Shown in pieces: positions 1 to 7,799 of a stretch of 34,608 nucleotides of DNA. Positions within the stretch are counted from its first letter, which is position 1. Each line of letters starts with the position of its first letter. The stretch is from NCBI GenBank assembly GCA_025363655.1, contig JANYDK010000033.1, positions 1-34,608 on the forward strand, read 5' to 3'. A model generated the notes under the pieces. The model was not told the DNA's origin and did no database searches. It saw only the letters and a list, made by a program, of their open reading frames with translations. This DNA is from Deltaproteobacteria bacterium. Its GTDB lineage: Bacteria > Myxococcota_A > Polyangia > Polyangiales > JADJMO01. A program made the translations under genes and the position numbers.

Positions 1-74
1 AAACGCATCAGGCGCTCGTCCATGACCGGCCCGAGGGCGAGAAACTTCCGACGAATCGAGTCCACGTTCTCCAT
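1..74 (-). CDS. ISAzo13-type transposase, N-terminal fragment (runs off left edge)
   Basis: Reading leftward from an ATG at 74-72, the frame stays open to the window edge and gives MENVDSIRRKFLALGPVMDE followed by RLMR. An N-terminus with an IRRK(F/Y)..LGP..DER pattern is what I know from ISAzo13-family transposases (Pfam DDE_Tnp_ISAZ013, Rhodopirellula transposase), which catalyse cut-and-paste transposition with a DDE nuclease fold. Only about 24 residues are visible, so neither the DDE domain nor an intact state can be checked. No clear Shine-Dalgarno sequence precedes the start. The neighbouring carbonic-anhydrase-like gene is on the same strand and ends about 70 bases upstream of this start. 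The alternative, an unrelated protein with a chance match, is less likely given the agreement over the whole visible stretch. Confidence 0.6.
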   Translation of the reverse strand, partial: MENVDSIRRKFLALGPVMDERLMR

Positions 75-135
75 CGAAGCGTGGAACGAGGCGGGCCATC
101 CGAAAATTCATTCTTCCGGGCGATTATTTCCGCGC
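1..135 (-). mobile_element. Probable end of an ISAzo13-family insertion sequence
   Basis: The transposase start at 74 is preceded, on the minus strand, by an unusually AT-rich stretch at about 99-131 containing GGAAATAATCGCC and GAATGAATTTTC. This contrasts with the very GC-rich surroundings. A terminal inverted repeat would be expected here, but the other end of the element lies outside the window, so the exact border and any target duplication cannot be determined. The border must lie between about 75 and 141, because the next gene's stop codon is at 144-142. Confidence 0.4.
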
Positions 136-141
136 GGCGCC

Positions 142-585
142 TTAGTCGATCTTCTCGAACTCGACGTGCTCGCCGCGATGGGCGAAGAATTTCGTCGTCT
201 CGATCTTGCGATGTTCGCCGCGAATCCATTTCGCCGCCGAGTCGAGATCCGACAGCTGACGGCGCCGCGTCGCCTCGGGCGATTCATAGGGAAAGCGCGA
301 CTTGTAGTATCCGCACGACTCGTGGCTAATCAGCACCACCTGGGCGATCTCGTGGCCGACCACGAGGAACGAGAGCGCATGTCGAACCACGTCGAACGCG
401 CCGAGGCTGCTCGTCGCGATCGAGAGCAGGGCAGGGCCGCCCGGCATCGTCAGCGTGTCGAGGCGCGGATAGCCGAGCTCACCGAGGAGAGCCTCGATGG
501 CGTGCGTGAAGCGGCCATCGGAGCAGTAGAAGGCGAGCGCATCGGGGTGCGACGATTCGAAGGGCAGGGGGGAGCGGACGCGCAT
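142..585 (-). CDS. Beta-carbonic-anhydrase-like zinc protein
   Basis: This 147-residue protein carries the zinc-site pattern of beta-carbonic anhydrases: C21-S-D23-G-R25 (the CxDxR dyad) and H88-E-S-C91 (HxxC). The expected ligands are therefore Cys21, His88 and Cys91, with the Asp-Arg gate. The family hydrates CO2 to bicarbonate in the cytoplasm. The protein is shorter than typical beta-CAs (about 190-220 residues) and has Gly instead of Ser in the CSDSR motif, so it may be a diverged relative rather than a proven enzyme. The frame is open further upstream, but the ATG at 585 is chosen because earlier residues are low-complexity and antisense to the next gene's 5' end. It is divergent from the lipoprotein at 701, with 115 bases between them. 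There is no signal peptide. Confidence 0.7.
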   Translation of the reverse strand: MRVRSPLPFESSHPDALAFYCSDGRFTHAIEALLGELGYPRLDTLTMPGGPALLSIATSSLGAFDVVRHALSFLVVGHEIAQVVLISHESCGYYKSRFPYESPEATRRRQLSDLDSAAKWIRGEHRKIETTKFFAHRGEHVEFEKID

Positions 586-700
586 CGGGAGGGCGAGTCT
601 ACCCGAGCCTCCGAAGTCGTCGCCGCATCGCTGCGAGCGGTGGAGAAGAGCGAAATCGGGCGTTTCTGGTAAACCGGCGGGTTCCGGATATCGTCGGTCG

Positions 701-1741
701 ATGACATCGCTGCGCGCGTTCGGGTGCACGGTGCTTCTCTCCGCCGTCGGATACGGTTGTTCGAGCGGAGACTCTCCTGCGCCGTCGCCGAACGCAGACG
801 GGGGTGTCGACGTCACCACGGACGACGACACGAGCAGCAAGGACGCGCTCGACGCGAAGGACGCCGGGAGCGACACGCTGGTGACGCCTCGCGACGGCAA
901 CCTCGGCGCGCGCTGCGAGTCGGACGCCGACTGCCACGCGCCCTGGACGTGCTTCAGCGAGAACGCGACCGGCCTTGCCCAAGGCGTTTGCAGCACGACG
1001 TGCACCAAGGACGACGAGTGCGGCGCGCTGCACCCCGACGCCCTCTGCGGCTTTTCTTTCTTCCGCCCGGGTGAGCCGAAGAAGACGATTTGTTTCGAGC
1101 CTTGTCGCGCCGGTCCCGCGTCGACGGCGCTGCAGGAGCCGCTCGATCCGAAGAAGTGCCACGGGCGCCCCGAGCAGGCTTGCTTGTCGACCTCGAGCGG
1201 CTTCGGCTGCCGTCATGTCTGCAACCTCGACGCCGACTGCACCGGCGGGCGGCACTGTGCACCCGACCGTCAGCTCTGCGTGAAGACGGCGACCGACTGG
1301 AGCTCGATCGGCACGGAGTCGCTCGACTGTACCGGATACTTGCTCGGAGTGGGGAGCGCGACGATTTGCACTTCGGTCTGCACACGCGGCACGGGTCCCG
1401 CGTGTGGATGGGCTGGCCCGAGCACGCGCGTCGAGCGAGTCTGCACGCACCGCACCGGCACCCTCGCTGGCGCGTTCGGGGCGGGCGACCTCGGCGACTG
1501 CCTAGCCGCCTGCGACTGTGACGACGACTGCCCCGGGCCCGACCTCGCGTGCAAGCCGCTCGATGTTGCCGACGCCAAAGTGGCCGGCCGCAAGGGCTGG
1601 TGCGTCGTGGCCAAGCGTGGCGCGATGGCGTGTTCGGGAGACGCCGGGGCGAGCGACGCAGGCGACGCGGGGCCGAGCGACGCCGCTCTCGACACGTCGT
1701 CCGACGCTACCACTGACGCCGGCGCCGACGCTCCGGGCTAA
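701..1741 (+). CDS. Cysteine-rich lipoprotein with acidic C-terminal tail
   Basis: A type II signal peptide ends at VGYGC (Cys20), followed by Ser/Gly and an acidic linker of about 45 residues. The body contains many Cys pairs spaced as in small disulfide-rich modules (for example CESDADC, CTKDDEC, CNLDADC, CDCDDDC). That arrangement is common in uncharacterised myxobacterial surface lipoproteins. The last 35 residues are an Asp/Ala/Ser low-complexity tail (GDAGASDAGDAGPSDA), so this protein has acidic tracts at both ends instead of only next to the lipid anchor. It should be attached to the outer membrane and oxidised in the periplasm or at the surface. No enzymatic motif is visible, and I cannot assign a ligand. 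The start is the only ATG giving a signal peptide. Confidence 0.85.
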   Translation: MTSLRAFGCTVLLSAVGYGCSSGDSPAPSPNADGGVDVTTDDDTSSKDALDAKDAGSDTLVTPRDGNLGARCESDADCHAPWTCFSENATGLAQGVCSTTCTKDDECGALHPDALCGFSFFRPGEPKKTICFEPCRAGPASTALQEPLDPKKCHGRPEQACLSTSSGFGCRHVCNLDADCTGGRHCAPDRQLCVKTATDWSSIGTESLDCTGYLLGVGSATICTSVCTRGTGPACGWAGPSTRVERVCTHRTGTLAGAFGAGDLGDCLAACDCDDDCPGPDLACKPLDVADAKVAGRKGWCVVAKRGAMACSGDAGASDAGDAGPSDAALDTSSDATTDAGADAPG

Positions 1742-1906
1742 GGCCAAGGCGGGCACCGACAGTCGCTCTGTGTCCAGCCTCGTAGCGGATGCGGGGTCCC
1801 CACCCCCTGGTGTCGCAAGACGCCCCCTCCCCACGCATGATCGCGCTCGAAAACATGCTCGATTCGGCTCGCTCGCGCCTGGTCTCCAACCTGCTCGGGC
1901 GACGGC

Positions 1907-3115
1907 ATGCGTTCCTTGGGCTACGTCGCGTTGTGCGCGTTTGTCTTTCTCGGCTGTAGCAGCAGCGACGGTGGCGAGCCCGGCCCGGGCGACGATGCCA
2001 TCGCCGACAGCGGGTTGGTGACCGACGCCAGCGCGACCGACACGCACGTCGACGAGGTCTCGAGTGACACGTCGACCGACGCGACGGCGACGGACACGCG
2101 CGTGACCGATGGCGCCACCAGCGACACCACCTCACCGAGCGACGGCACGCCTCCCGTCGACGCCAAACCTCCCGCGAGCGGCCCGCAGCTCGCCATCTAC
2201 TGGGGCCAGAACGGCTACGGCGGTGCGCACCCAGCCGCGAGCAGCCAATGGGAGAAGCCGCTCGACGTGACGTGCACCGCGAATCCCGCCTACGACGTGG
2301 TCGTCCTCGCCTTCGCCACCAGCTTCGTCCGCACGCGCAACGCCGACGGTTATCCCGAGCTCAACTTCGCCAACCACTGCGAGACTGCCTACGACGCACG
2401 CAACCCGTTCCTCTTGAAGTGCCCCGACATCCAGAAGGGCATCGAGACGTGTCAAGCGAGTGGCAAGCGAGTCGTCCTCTCGCTCGGCGGCGCTTCAGGG
2501 GCCTATGGTTTCGTCAGCGACGCCGAAGGTGAAGCGTTCGCCAAGACGGTTTGGGAGATGTTCCTCGGCGGAAAAGGCTCGGTTCGTCCCTTCGGCAGCG
2601 CGGTCCTCGACGGAGTGGACCTCGATCTCGAAGGTGGTTCGGCGACTGGCTACTCGGCATTCGTGAAGAAGCTGCGCGCGCTCAGCGCCGCCGATGCATC
2701 ACGTCATTATCTGATCACCGGCGCGCCGCAGTGCCCGTATCCCGATGCCTATCTCGGACCAGGGGCGGGCAAGCCGCTCGGTGATGCGCTCTCGTCGTTC
2801 GACTACCTCTTCGTCCAGTTCTACAACAACGCCTGCGCGTTCACCGGCGGCGCTGCCTTCGACGATGCTTGGAAGCAGTGGGCCGCGCTCGGTGCGACCG
2901 CCGGTGGGCCGAAGATCTTCGTCGGTCTTCCCGCGACCACCGAGGCTGCGGCGTCCTCGAGCTTCGTCGTCCGCAGCGACGTCGCCAAGCTCCTCGGCAA
3001 GGTGAAATCGAGCCCGTCGTTCGGGGGCGTGATGCTCTGGGACGTCTCGTACGATCAGAACAGCACCGACGCGGGGAAGACCTACGCGGCCTACGTCAGC
3101 AGTCTCATGCGCTGA
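1907..3115 (+). CDS. GH18 chitinase lipoprotein, hevamine (class III) type
   Basis: This 402-residue lipoprotein (lipobox FLGC, Cys17) has an Asp/Thr/Ser tether to about residue 92, then a complete GH18 barrel. The opening strand LAIYWGQNG, the LSLGG strand (191-195), the catalytic D235-G-V-D238-L-D240-L-E242 (DxxDxDxE, Glu242 as acid), APQCPYPDAYLG, FVQFYNN and GVMLWDVSYD all match plant hevamine and fungal-type class III chitinases in the same order. GH18 enzymes hydrolyse beta-1,4 linkages of chitin by substrate-assisted retention. With the lipid anchor the enzyme should be surface-held rather than released. It sits among other tethered lipoproteins and is not in an obvious operon. The start is the ATG directly before the signal peptide. 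Confidence 0.93.
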   Translation: MRSLGYVALCAFVFLGCSSSDGGEPGPGDDAIADSGLVTDASATDTHVDEVSSDTSTDATATDTRVTDGATSDTTSPSDGTPPVDAKPPASGPQLAIYWGQNGYGGAHPAASSQWEKPLDVTCTANPAYDVVVLAFATSFVRTRNADGYPELNFANHCETAYDARNPFLLKCPDIQKGIETCQASGKRVVLSLGGASGAYGFVSDAEGEAFAKTVWEMFLGGKGSVRPFGSAVLDGVDLDLEGGSATGYSAFVKKLRALSAADASRHYLITGAPQCPYPDAYLGPGAGKPLGDALSSFDYLFVQFYNNACAFTGGAAFDDAWKQWAALGATAGGPKIFVGLPATTEAAASSSFVVRSDVAKLLGKVKSSPSFGGVMLWDVSYDQNSTDAGKTYAAYVSSLMR

Positions 3116-3265
3116 TGCGCTGAGCCGGGCACGTGCGATGGGTACGAGCCAGGGCCGAACGGTGAGCCTCGGCACTGGATCTTGGAAGTGCACTTGCTGG
3201 ACCCGACAGGGGCGTTCGGCGGCTTCTACGAGGAGCTGCTCTGCCCGCCGCCGCCCGCCGGGTGA
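3116..3265 (+). pseudogene. Coding-like 3' remnant, possibly an M24-peptidase-like tail
   Basis: The frame that continues directly past the chitinase stop codon stays open for 49 codons to a TGA at 3263-3265. It has clear coding-like composition, including the stretches HWILEVHLLDP and GAFGGFYEELL. It has no start of its own and is not needed by the chitinase, whose fold is already complete. From memory, the pattern W-x-LE-x-H-x-x-D-P...GGF(F/Y)E-x-LL resembles C-termini of some M24-type metallopeptidases, but that assignment is weak. It is most simply the surviving 3' end of a deleted gene. Readthrough from the chitinase is possible but unsupported. Confidence 0.35.
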
Positions 3266-3266
3266 C

Positions 3267-3683
3267 TCATGACTTGGGCGCGAACTTCGCCAGTGTCTCT
3301 GCCGCCGTCAGCCGTGGATGGTCGCCGGCGATCGAATAGCCCTCGGGCTTTTCGTCGATGAAGATCTCGCTCGCGAGCCGAAACTGCGTTTGATCGTCGA
3401 AGGAGCCGACGCTCATCATGTGGGCGTTCATCGGCTTGAGAAAGTAGAAGAGCGTCGTGCCGCACTGCTTGCAGAACCCGCGCTCGGCCCAGTCCGAGGA
3501 CGCGTAGCGGCCGACGTTCTCTTCGCTCTCGAAGACGACTCCCTTGTTGCGCACGCCGAAGAACGGACCGCCTCCACCCCACTTGCGACACATGCCGCAG
3601 TGGCACGCGCTGTAGTTGGTGCTCGGGTCCTTGGCCGTGAACTTCACCGCGCCGCACAGACACTTGCCGGTACTTTCCGCCAT
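3267..3683 (-). CDS. GFA-family (glutathione-dependent formaldehyde-activating-like) protein
   Basis: This 138-residue cytoplasmic protein has the three cysteine motifs of the GFA fold: CLCGAVKF near the N-terminus, CHCGMCRKW in the middle, and CKQCGT. Together they bind two zinc ions in Gfa, which condenses glutathione with formaldehyde. Most GFA-family members have no proven activity, so the substrate is unknown. The ATG at 3683 is preferred over an in-frame ATG 33 bases upstream because GGAGG lies 7 bases before it. The gene is convergent with the chitinase region and divergent from the large Cys-repeat gene. It is an ordinary housekeeping-type gene among envelope genes. Confidence 0.9.
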   Translation of the reverse strand: MAESTGKCLCGAVKFTAKDPSTNYSACHCGMCRKWGGGGPFFGVRNKGVVFESEENVGRYASSDWAERGFCKQCGTTLFYFLKPMNAHMMSVGSFDDQTQFRLASEIFIDEKPEGYSIAGDHPRLTAAETLAKFAPKS

Positions 3684-3690
3684 TTCGTCG

Positions 3691-3695
3691 CCTCC
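3691..3695 (-). promoter_or_regulatory. Ribosome binding site fixing the GFA start
   Basis: GGAGG on the minus strand lies 7 bases upstream of the ATG at 3683-3681. It supports that start over the earlier in-frame ATG at 3716. Confidence 0.7.
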
Positions 3696-3865
3696 ATCGC
3701 CAAAGGGGTTTTGCACGAGCCTACACCGTAGCTACCAGCGCGTTCGTCCGCGTGCACACACCTACCCACGCGCACTGGCGTAATATGCATGAGACTCGAC
3801 CCATCCAGAACGGAATGTTGTCGCAAGAACGTTGCTCTGCGCGTGCGCCTCGATACGTTGCATGG

Positions 3866-6412
3866 ATGTCGTCTTCGCTTACCCTCCGCGCGCTCGGCGT
3901 CGGTCTCTGTGCTTTGCCCGTCCTCGCCTGCCTCGCCTGCGGCGGGACCGGTGGCCCAACCCCATTCGACTTGGACGATGCCTCCGGCGGCGACGACACC
4001 GGAGGCGGCAGCACCGACGACAGCGGTGGATTTCACTTCGACGACGCCGACACCGCGAGCTGCAAGAAGCGCACGTGTGCCGAGGTCTCGGCCGACTGCG
4101 GCGCGCTCGCCGACGGATGCGGCGGACTCCTCGATTGCGGCAAGTGCACGGCGCCGGCGGTGTGTGGTGCGGTCACGGCGAATCAATGCGGTACGGGTTG
4201 CAAGCCCCTCACCTGCACCGATTTGAAAGCGACTTGCGGCAAGCAGGGTGACGGCTGCGGCGCGGTCATCGACTGTGGCACGTGTACTGCGCCGGCGACG
4301 TGTGGTGGCGGCGGTCCGAGCACGTGTGGCTCGCTCGGCGGCCCGTGCACGGCGAAGACCTGCACCGATCTCGGGAAGAACTGCGGCCCCATCTCCGATG
4401 GTTGCGGCAAGCTCATCGATTGCGGCAAGTGCACCGCGCCCGACATTTGCGGCGGTGGCGGCACCTTCAACGTCTGTGGCGGCGGCACCTCCGGCTGCGT
4501 GCCGAAGGGCTGCGGCACCGCCAACTGCGGTCCCGTCGGCGACGGTTGCGGCGGTATCATCGCCTCGTGCGGCACGTGCACCGCGCCGGCCATCTGCGGT
4601 GGTGGCGGCGTCGCCAGCGTCTGTGGCGGGGGCACCACCACCGGAGGTTGCGTCAACCTAGCGTGCAAACAGGTCACGTGCGCAGGCGCGGCGACGACCT
4701 CGATCAGCGGCGTGGTCTACGATCCGGCGGGCAAGCGCCCGCTGCCCAACGTCTTCGTCTACGTGCCCAACGCCGCCGTCGCTGCGTTCACCGCGGGGGC
4801 GAGCTGCGACAAGTGTTCGGCGGCGCTCTCGGGTGCACCTCTCGTGCAGACCACCACCGACGTCAACGGCAAGTTCACGCTCCCCAACATGCCGGTCGAT
4901 ACCAACGTACCGGTCGTCATCCAGCTCGGCCGCTGGCGTCGGCAAATCAAGGTCACGACCGCGAAATGCGCCGATACCGTGGTTCCGGCGACGCTCTCGC
5001 GATTCCCGCGCAACAAGTCGGAAGGCGACATTCCGAAGATCGCGCTCACCACGGGCGCGGCCGATCCGCTCGAATGTCTGCTGCGCAAGATCGGCATCGA
5101 CGACGCCGAGTTCACCAACCCAACTGGCACCGGACGCGTCAACCTCTTCAGTGGCGAGAAGCTCCCGGCGATCTACATCGGCGCCACCGCTTCGTACGAC
5201 GCGGCGCACGGCGGAGCGACCTTCCCGGCGGCGACGACGTTGTGGGGCACTTCGGCGGCGCTCCTCGCGTACGACGTCGTTCTCCTCGGCTGCGAGGGTG
5301 AAGACACGCTCGCTGCCGGCCTCGTCGGCACCAACAACAAGACCGCGGCCGCACTGACGGCCATGCAGTCGTACGTCAACCTCGGCGGCAAGGTCTTCGG
5401 CGAGCACTATCACTACACGTGGATCAAGAACGGTCCGACGTCGTGGCCGGGCCTCATCACCTGGAATGGCACCTTCGAGCCGTTCTCCAATCCGACGAGC
5501 GAGACCGTGCTCACGGCGCTCCCCAAGGGCGTCCTGATGAACCAGTGGATGAAGAACGTCGCTGGCGCCACGGCCGGTACGCCGAGCACGTTCCCCGTCA
5601 ACGACGCGCGCCACAGCGTCACCAGCGTCGTCGACACCACCAATGTCCTCAAGTGGGTGCAGGCGCCGAGCGCCAAGGTCAGCACGACGGGCGGAAAGAC
5701 GTACACCAACGTCGATCAATACGTCTCGTTCAATACCCCCGTGGGGGCAGCGGCCGATGCCGTCTGTGGACGCTTCGTCTTCAGTGACATCCACGTCTCG
5801 TCGGGCGACAGCGTCGGCGTCGCCTTCCCCGGCGGCTGCACGACGACGGCGATGTCGGCGCAGGAATTGGCGCTCGAGTTCATGTTCTTCGACCTCGCCT
5901 CGCGCGTCTGCGACGAGACGGTGACTCCGCCTCCGCCGACGTGCACCAAGACGACGTGCGCGGCGGCCGGCTATACCTGCGGACCCTTGCCCGATGGTTG
6001 TGGTGGTCTCCTCGACTGCGGACCGTGCACCGCGCCCGACACCTGCGGCGGGGCTGGAACCATCGGCAAATGCGGCCACACCTCGTGCGTCCCGGCGACG
6101 TGCGCCGGTCGTTGTGGTCCGCAAGGCGATGGTTGCGGTGGCACGCTCAGCTGCCCGGCGTGCGATGGCGGCAGCTGCACTCCGCTCACCTGCGCCGGTC
6201 GTTGTGGTCCGCAAGGAGACGGTTGTGGTGGCACGCTCAGCTGCCCGGCGTGCGACGGCGGCTCGTGCTCACCGACGACGTGCGCGGCGGCAGGCGCCGA
6301 GTGCGGCATCATCGGTGACGGCTGCGGGAGCACGCTCGACTGCGGCACCTGCACGCCGCCTTCGACCTGCGGCGGCGGCGGGACGGCGTACAAGTGCGGC
6401 GGGGTGAAGTGA
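3866..6412 (+). CDS. Large lipoprotein: Cys-repeats flanking a carboxypeptidase-regulatory-like and GATase-like core
   Basis: An 848-residue lipoprotein (signal peptide with ALPVLAC, Cys22). After an acidic/Gly tether come four modules of 40-50 residues with the pattern C-x4-TC...CG-x4-DGCG...DCG-x-C-TAP-x2-CGGGG (about 4058-4660). The core follows: a beta-sandwich-like stretch (ISGVVYDPAGKRPLPNVFVY ... TDVNGKFTLPNMP), typical of CarboxypepD_reg-like domains, then a region with LAYDVVLLGCEGE and YVNLGGKVFGEHYHYTW that recalls class-I-glutamine-amidotransferase-like folds. Four more Cys modules close the protein (about 5940-6405); the middle two are shortened to 30 residues and nearly identical. 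The function is unknown; adhesion or substrate binding at the surface is inference. The ATG at 3866 is chosen because it starts a good signal peptide. The frame is open 114 bases upstream, but that part lacks signal-peptide character. Confidence 0.85.
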   Translation: MSSSLTLRALGVGLCALPVLACLACGGTGGPTPFDLDDASGGDDTGGGSTDDSGGFHFDDADTASCKKRTCAEVSADCGALADGCGGLLDCGKCTAPAVCGAVTANQCGTGCKPLTCTDLKATCGKQGDGCGAVIDCGTCTAPATCGGGGPSTCGSLGGPCTAKTCTDLGKNCGPISDGCGKLIDCGKCTAPDICGGGGTFNVCGGGTSGCVPKGCGTANCGPVGDGCGGIIASCGTCTAPAICGGGGVASVCGGGTTTGGCVNLACKQVTCAGAATTSISGVVYDPAGKRPLPNVFVYVPNAAVAAFTAGASCDKCSAALSGAPLVQTTTDVNGKFTLPNMPVDTNVPVVIQLGRWRRQIKVTTAKCADTVVPATLSRFPRNKSEGDIPKIALTTGAADPLECLLRKIGIDDAEFTNPTGTGRVNLFSGEKLPAIYIGATASYDAAHGGATFPAATTLWGTSAALLAYDVVLLGCEGEDTLAAGLVGTNNKTAAALTAMQSYVNLGGKVFGEHYHYTWIKNGPTSWPGLITWNGTFEPFSNPTSETVLTALPKGVLMNQWMKNVAGATAGTPSTFPVNDARHSVTSVVDTTNVLKWVQAPSAKVSTTGGKTYTNVDQYVSFNTPVGAAADAVCGRFVFSDIHVSSGDSVGVAFPGGCTTTAMSAQELALEFMFFDLASRVCDETVTPPPPTCTKTTCAAAGYTCGPLPDGCGGLLDCGPCTAPDTCGGAGTIGKCGHTSCVPATCAGRCGPQGDGCGGTLSCPACDGGSCTPLTCAGRCGPQGDGCGGTLSCPACDGGSCSPTTCAAAGAECGIIGDGCGSTLDCGTCTPPSTCGGGGTAYKCGGVK
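6101..6265 (+). repeat. 90-bp in-frame tandem duplication in the Cys-rich lipoprotein gene
   Basis: The segments 6101-6175 and 6191-6265 are nearly identical and offset by 90 bases (30 codons). Each encodes CAGRCGPQGDGCGGTLSC and following residues. The few differences are mostly synonymous (for example GGCGATGGTTGC versus GGAGACGGTTGT), so the duplication is recent but has been under protein-level constraint. Confidence 0.9.
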
Positions 6413-6420
6413 GCGCGTTT

Positions 6421-6512
6421 CACTGACACACCGAGGCTCGACGATGCGCGTTTCGCCTTGAATTCGAGGCGATCGAGAGACGCGATTCCTCGCGCATCGT
6501 CGAGGTTCAGTG
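6421..6512. repeat. Long imperfect inverted repeat with nested hairpin
   Basis: CTCGACGATGCGCG (6437-6450) is perfectly repeated in inverted orientation as CGCGCATCGTCGAG (6491-6504). Outside it CACTGA (6421-6426) pairs with TCAGTG (6507-6512). Inside the 40-base loop TCGCCT (6453-6458) pairs with AGGCGA (6467-6472). It starts 8 bases after the stop of the Cys-repeat gene and ends 30 bases before the start of the next gene. It could be a structured terminator, a REP-doublet-like element or a small non-autonomous insertion. No T-run follows, so a classical intrinsic terminator is not shown. Confidence 0.75.
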
Positions 6513-6542
6513 CTCGGTACGCCGTTTGCTGAATGCTCGGCA

Positions 6543-7799
6543 ATGCCCCGCGCCCGCCTTCGCTGGTCGACCCTCGCATCGACGCTCTTCCTCGCTTGCA
6601 GCTCGTCCGAAGAGCCCGCGACCCAAGACGCTTCCAGCGAGGACGCGGCCCGCGTCGATACCGCAGCTCCCGTCACGGACAGCGGCGCCACCGACACGAG
6701 CCCAATCACCGATACGCTGGTAGCGCCCGCGGACGCGGTCACCGTCGATTCCCATCTGCCGAGCGCCGACGCGGTCGGGCCGACGCCGCCCCCGGAGTGG
6801 GTGTCGATCACGCACGATCTCGCGGGGCTCGCCTCCGAGTGCGGCAACGTCAATGGCGTCTTTCCCGATCCGTCGAGCGACCTCCTCTTCGCCGGCATCG
6901 CGCGGCAAGGGCTCTATCGAAGCACCGATGGTGGCGAGACGTGGGCGCTCACGGGAGCGACGGGCGACAAGATCCTCAATCGCGCAGCGAGCGTGGTGTG
7001 GGATCCGGCCCACGCGTCGACGCTCTGGTACACCGGAATCTACGGTTGGGAGAGCCCCTTCACGAGCTCGGTGTTCATCTCCACCGACCGCGGCGTCACC
7101 TTCCACGGCTATGGCACGTTGGCGACGATTCAGTCCTCGAACGACTCCATCGCCGTCGACCTCTCCGATCCGACGCGCAAGACGCTGCTCTCGGGTGGTC
7201 ACGAGCAGAAGGGCGTCCTCTTCCTCTCCACCGACGCCGGCGCCACGTGGAAGGACATCGGCAAGTCGCTCCCCGCGGGGTCGGGGTTCTGCACGGCGAC
7301 GCTCGTCGTCGACGCCAAGACCTACGTCGTTGGCTGTGCCGCGTCTTGGTCGGGGGCGGCCGGGATGATCGTCCGTTCGACCGATGGGGGCGCGAGCTGG
7401 ACGAGCGTCTACGGAAAAGGCGTGTCCGCACAGCCGCTCTGGGCCTCCGACGACTCGATGTACTGGGCCGTCGAGGGTGGGGGAATCGTGCGCAGCACCG
7501 ATCGCGGAAAGACCTGGACCGCCGTCGCCGACGCGGGGAAGGCCGGAAATCTCCGCCCCTTCGAGCTCCCCGACGCGCGCATCGTCTCCACGAAGGGGAA
7601 GTCCGTCGTCGTCAGCGCCGATCATGGCGCGACCTGGAAGAACGTCGGCAAAGACATTCCCTTTCAGCCCAATACCTTGACCTATTCGGGTATCCGCAAT
7701 GCCTTCTACGCGTCTTATTTCACCTGTTCGGGTGCCAACGCGGTTCCGGCCGACTCGATCGTCCGATTCGGCTGGGATTACCGAGCGCTCGCGCCGTAG
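6543..7799 (+). CDS. Asp-box (BNR/sialidase-like propeller) lipoprotein
   Basis: A 418-residue lipoprotein (STLFLAC lipobox, Cys at about 18) with an Asp/Thr/Ala tether of about 65 residues. The body has at least six Asp-box motifs of the form S-x-D-x-G-x-(T/S)-(W/F): STDGGETW, STDRGVTF, STDAGATW, STDGGASW, STDRGKTW and SADHGATW. Regularly spaced Asp-boxes indicate a beta-propeller as found in sialidases, GH74 xyloglucanases and Vps10-type domains. I see no full catalytic constellation, so hydrolase activity is unproven; carbohydrate binding is equally possible. The ATG at 6543 is chosen because it begins a short basic n-region. The last 22 bases overlap the convergent gene on the minus strand. 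Two paralogues lie at 18680-21120. Confidence 0.88.
   Translation: MPRARLRWSTLASTLFLACSSSEEPATQDASSEDAARVDTAAPVTDSGATDTSPITDTLVAPADAVTVDSHLPSADAVGPTPPPEWVSITHDLAGLASECGNVNGVFPDPSSDLLFAGIARQGLYRSTDGGETWALTGATGDKILNRAASVVWDPAHASTLWYTGIYGWESPFTSSVFISTDRGVTFHGYGTLATIQSSNDSIAVDLSDPTRKTLLSGGHEQKGVLFLSTDAGATWKDIGKSLPAGSGFCTATLVVDAKTYVVGCAASWSGAAGMIVRSTDGGASWTSVYGKGVSAQPLWASDDSMYWAVEGGGIVRSTDRGKTWTAVADAGKAGNLRPFELPDARIVSTKGKSVVVSADHGATWKNVGKDIPFQPNTLTYSGIRNAFYASYFTCSGANAVPADSIVRFGWDYRALAP

Noticed and set aside
4658-6214. 518-codon open frame on the minus strand
   Set aside because: It is antisense to the Cys-repeat lipoprotein gene, has an Arg/Ala/Glu-rich product and no domain.
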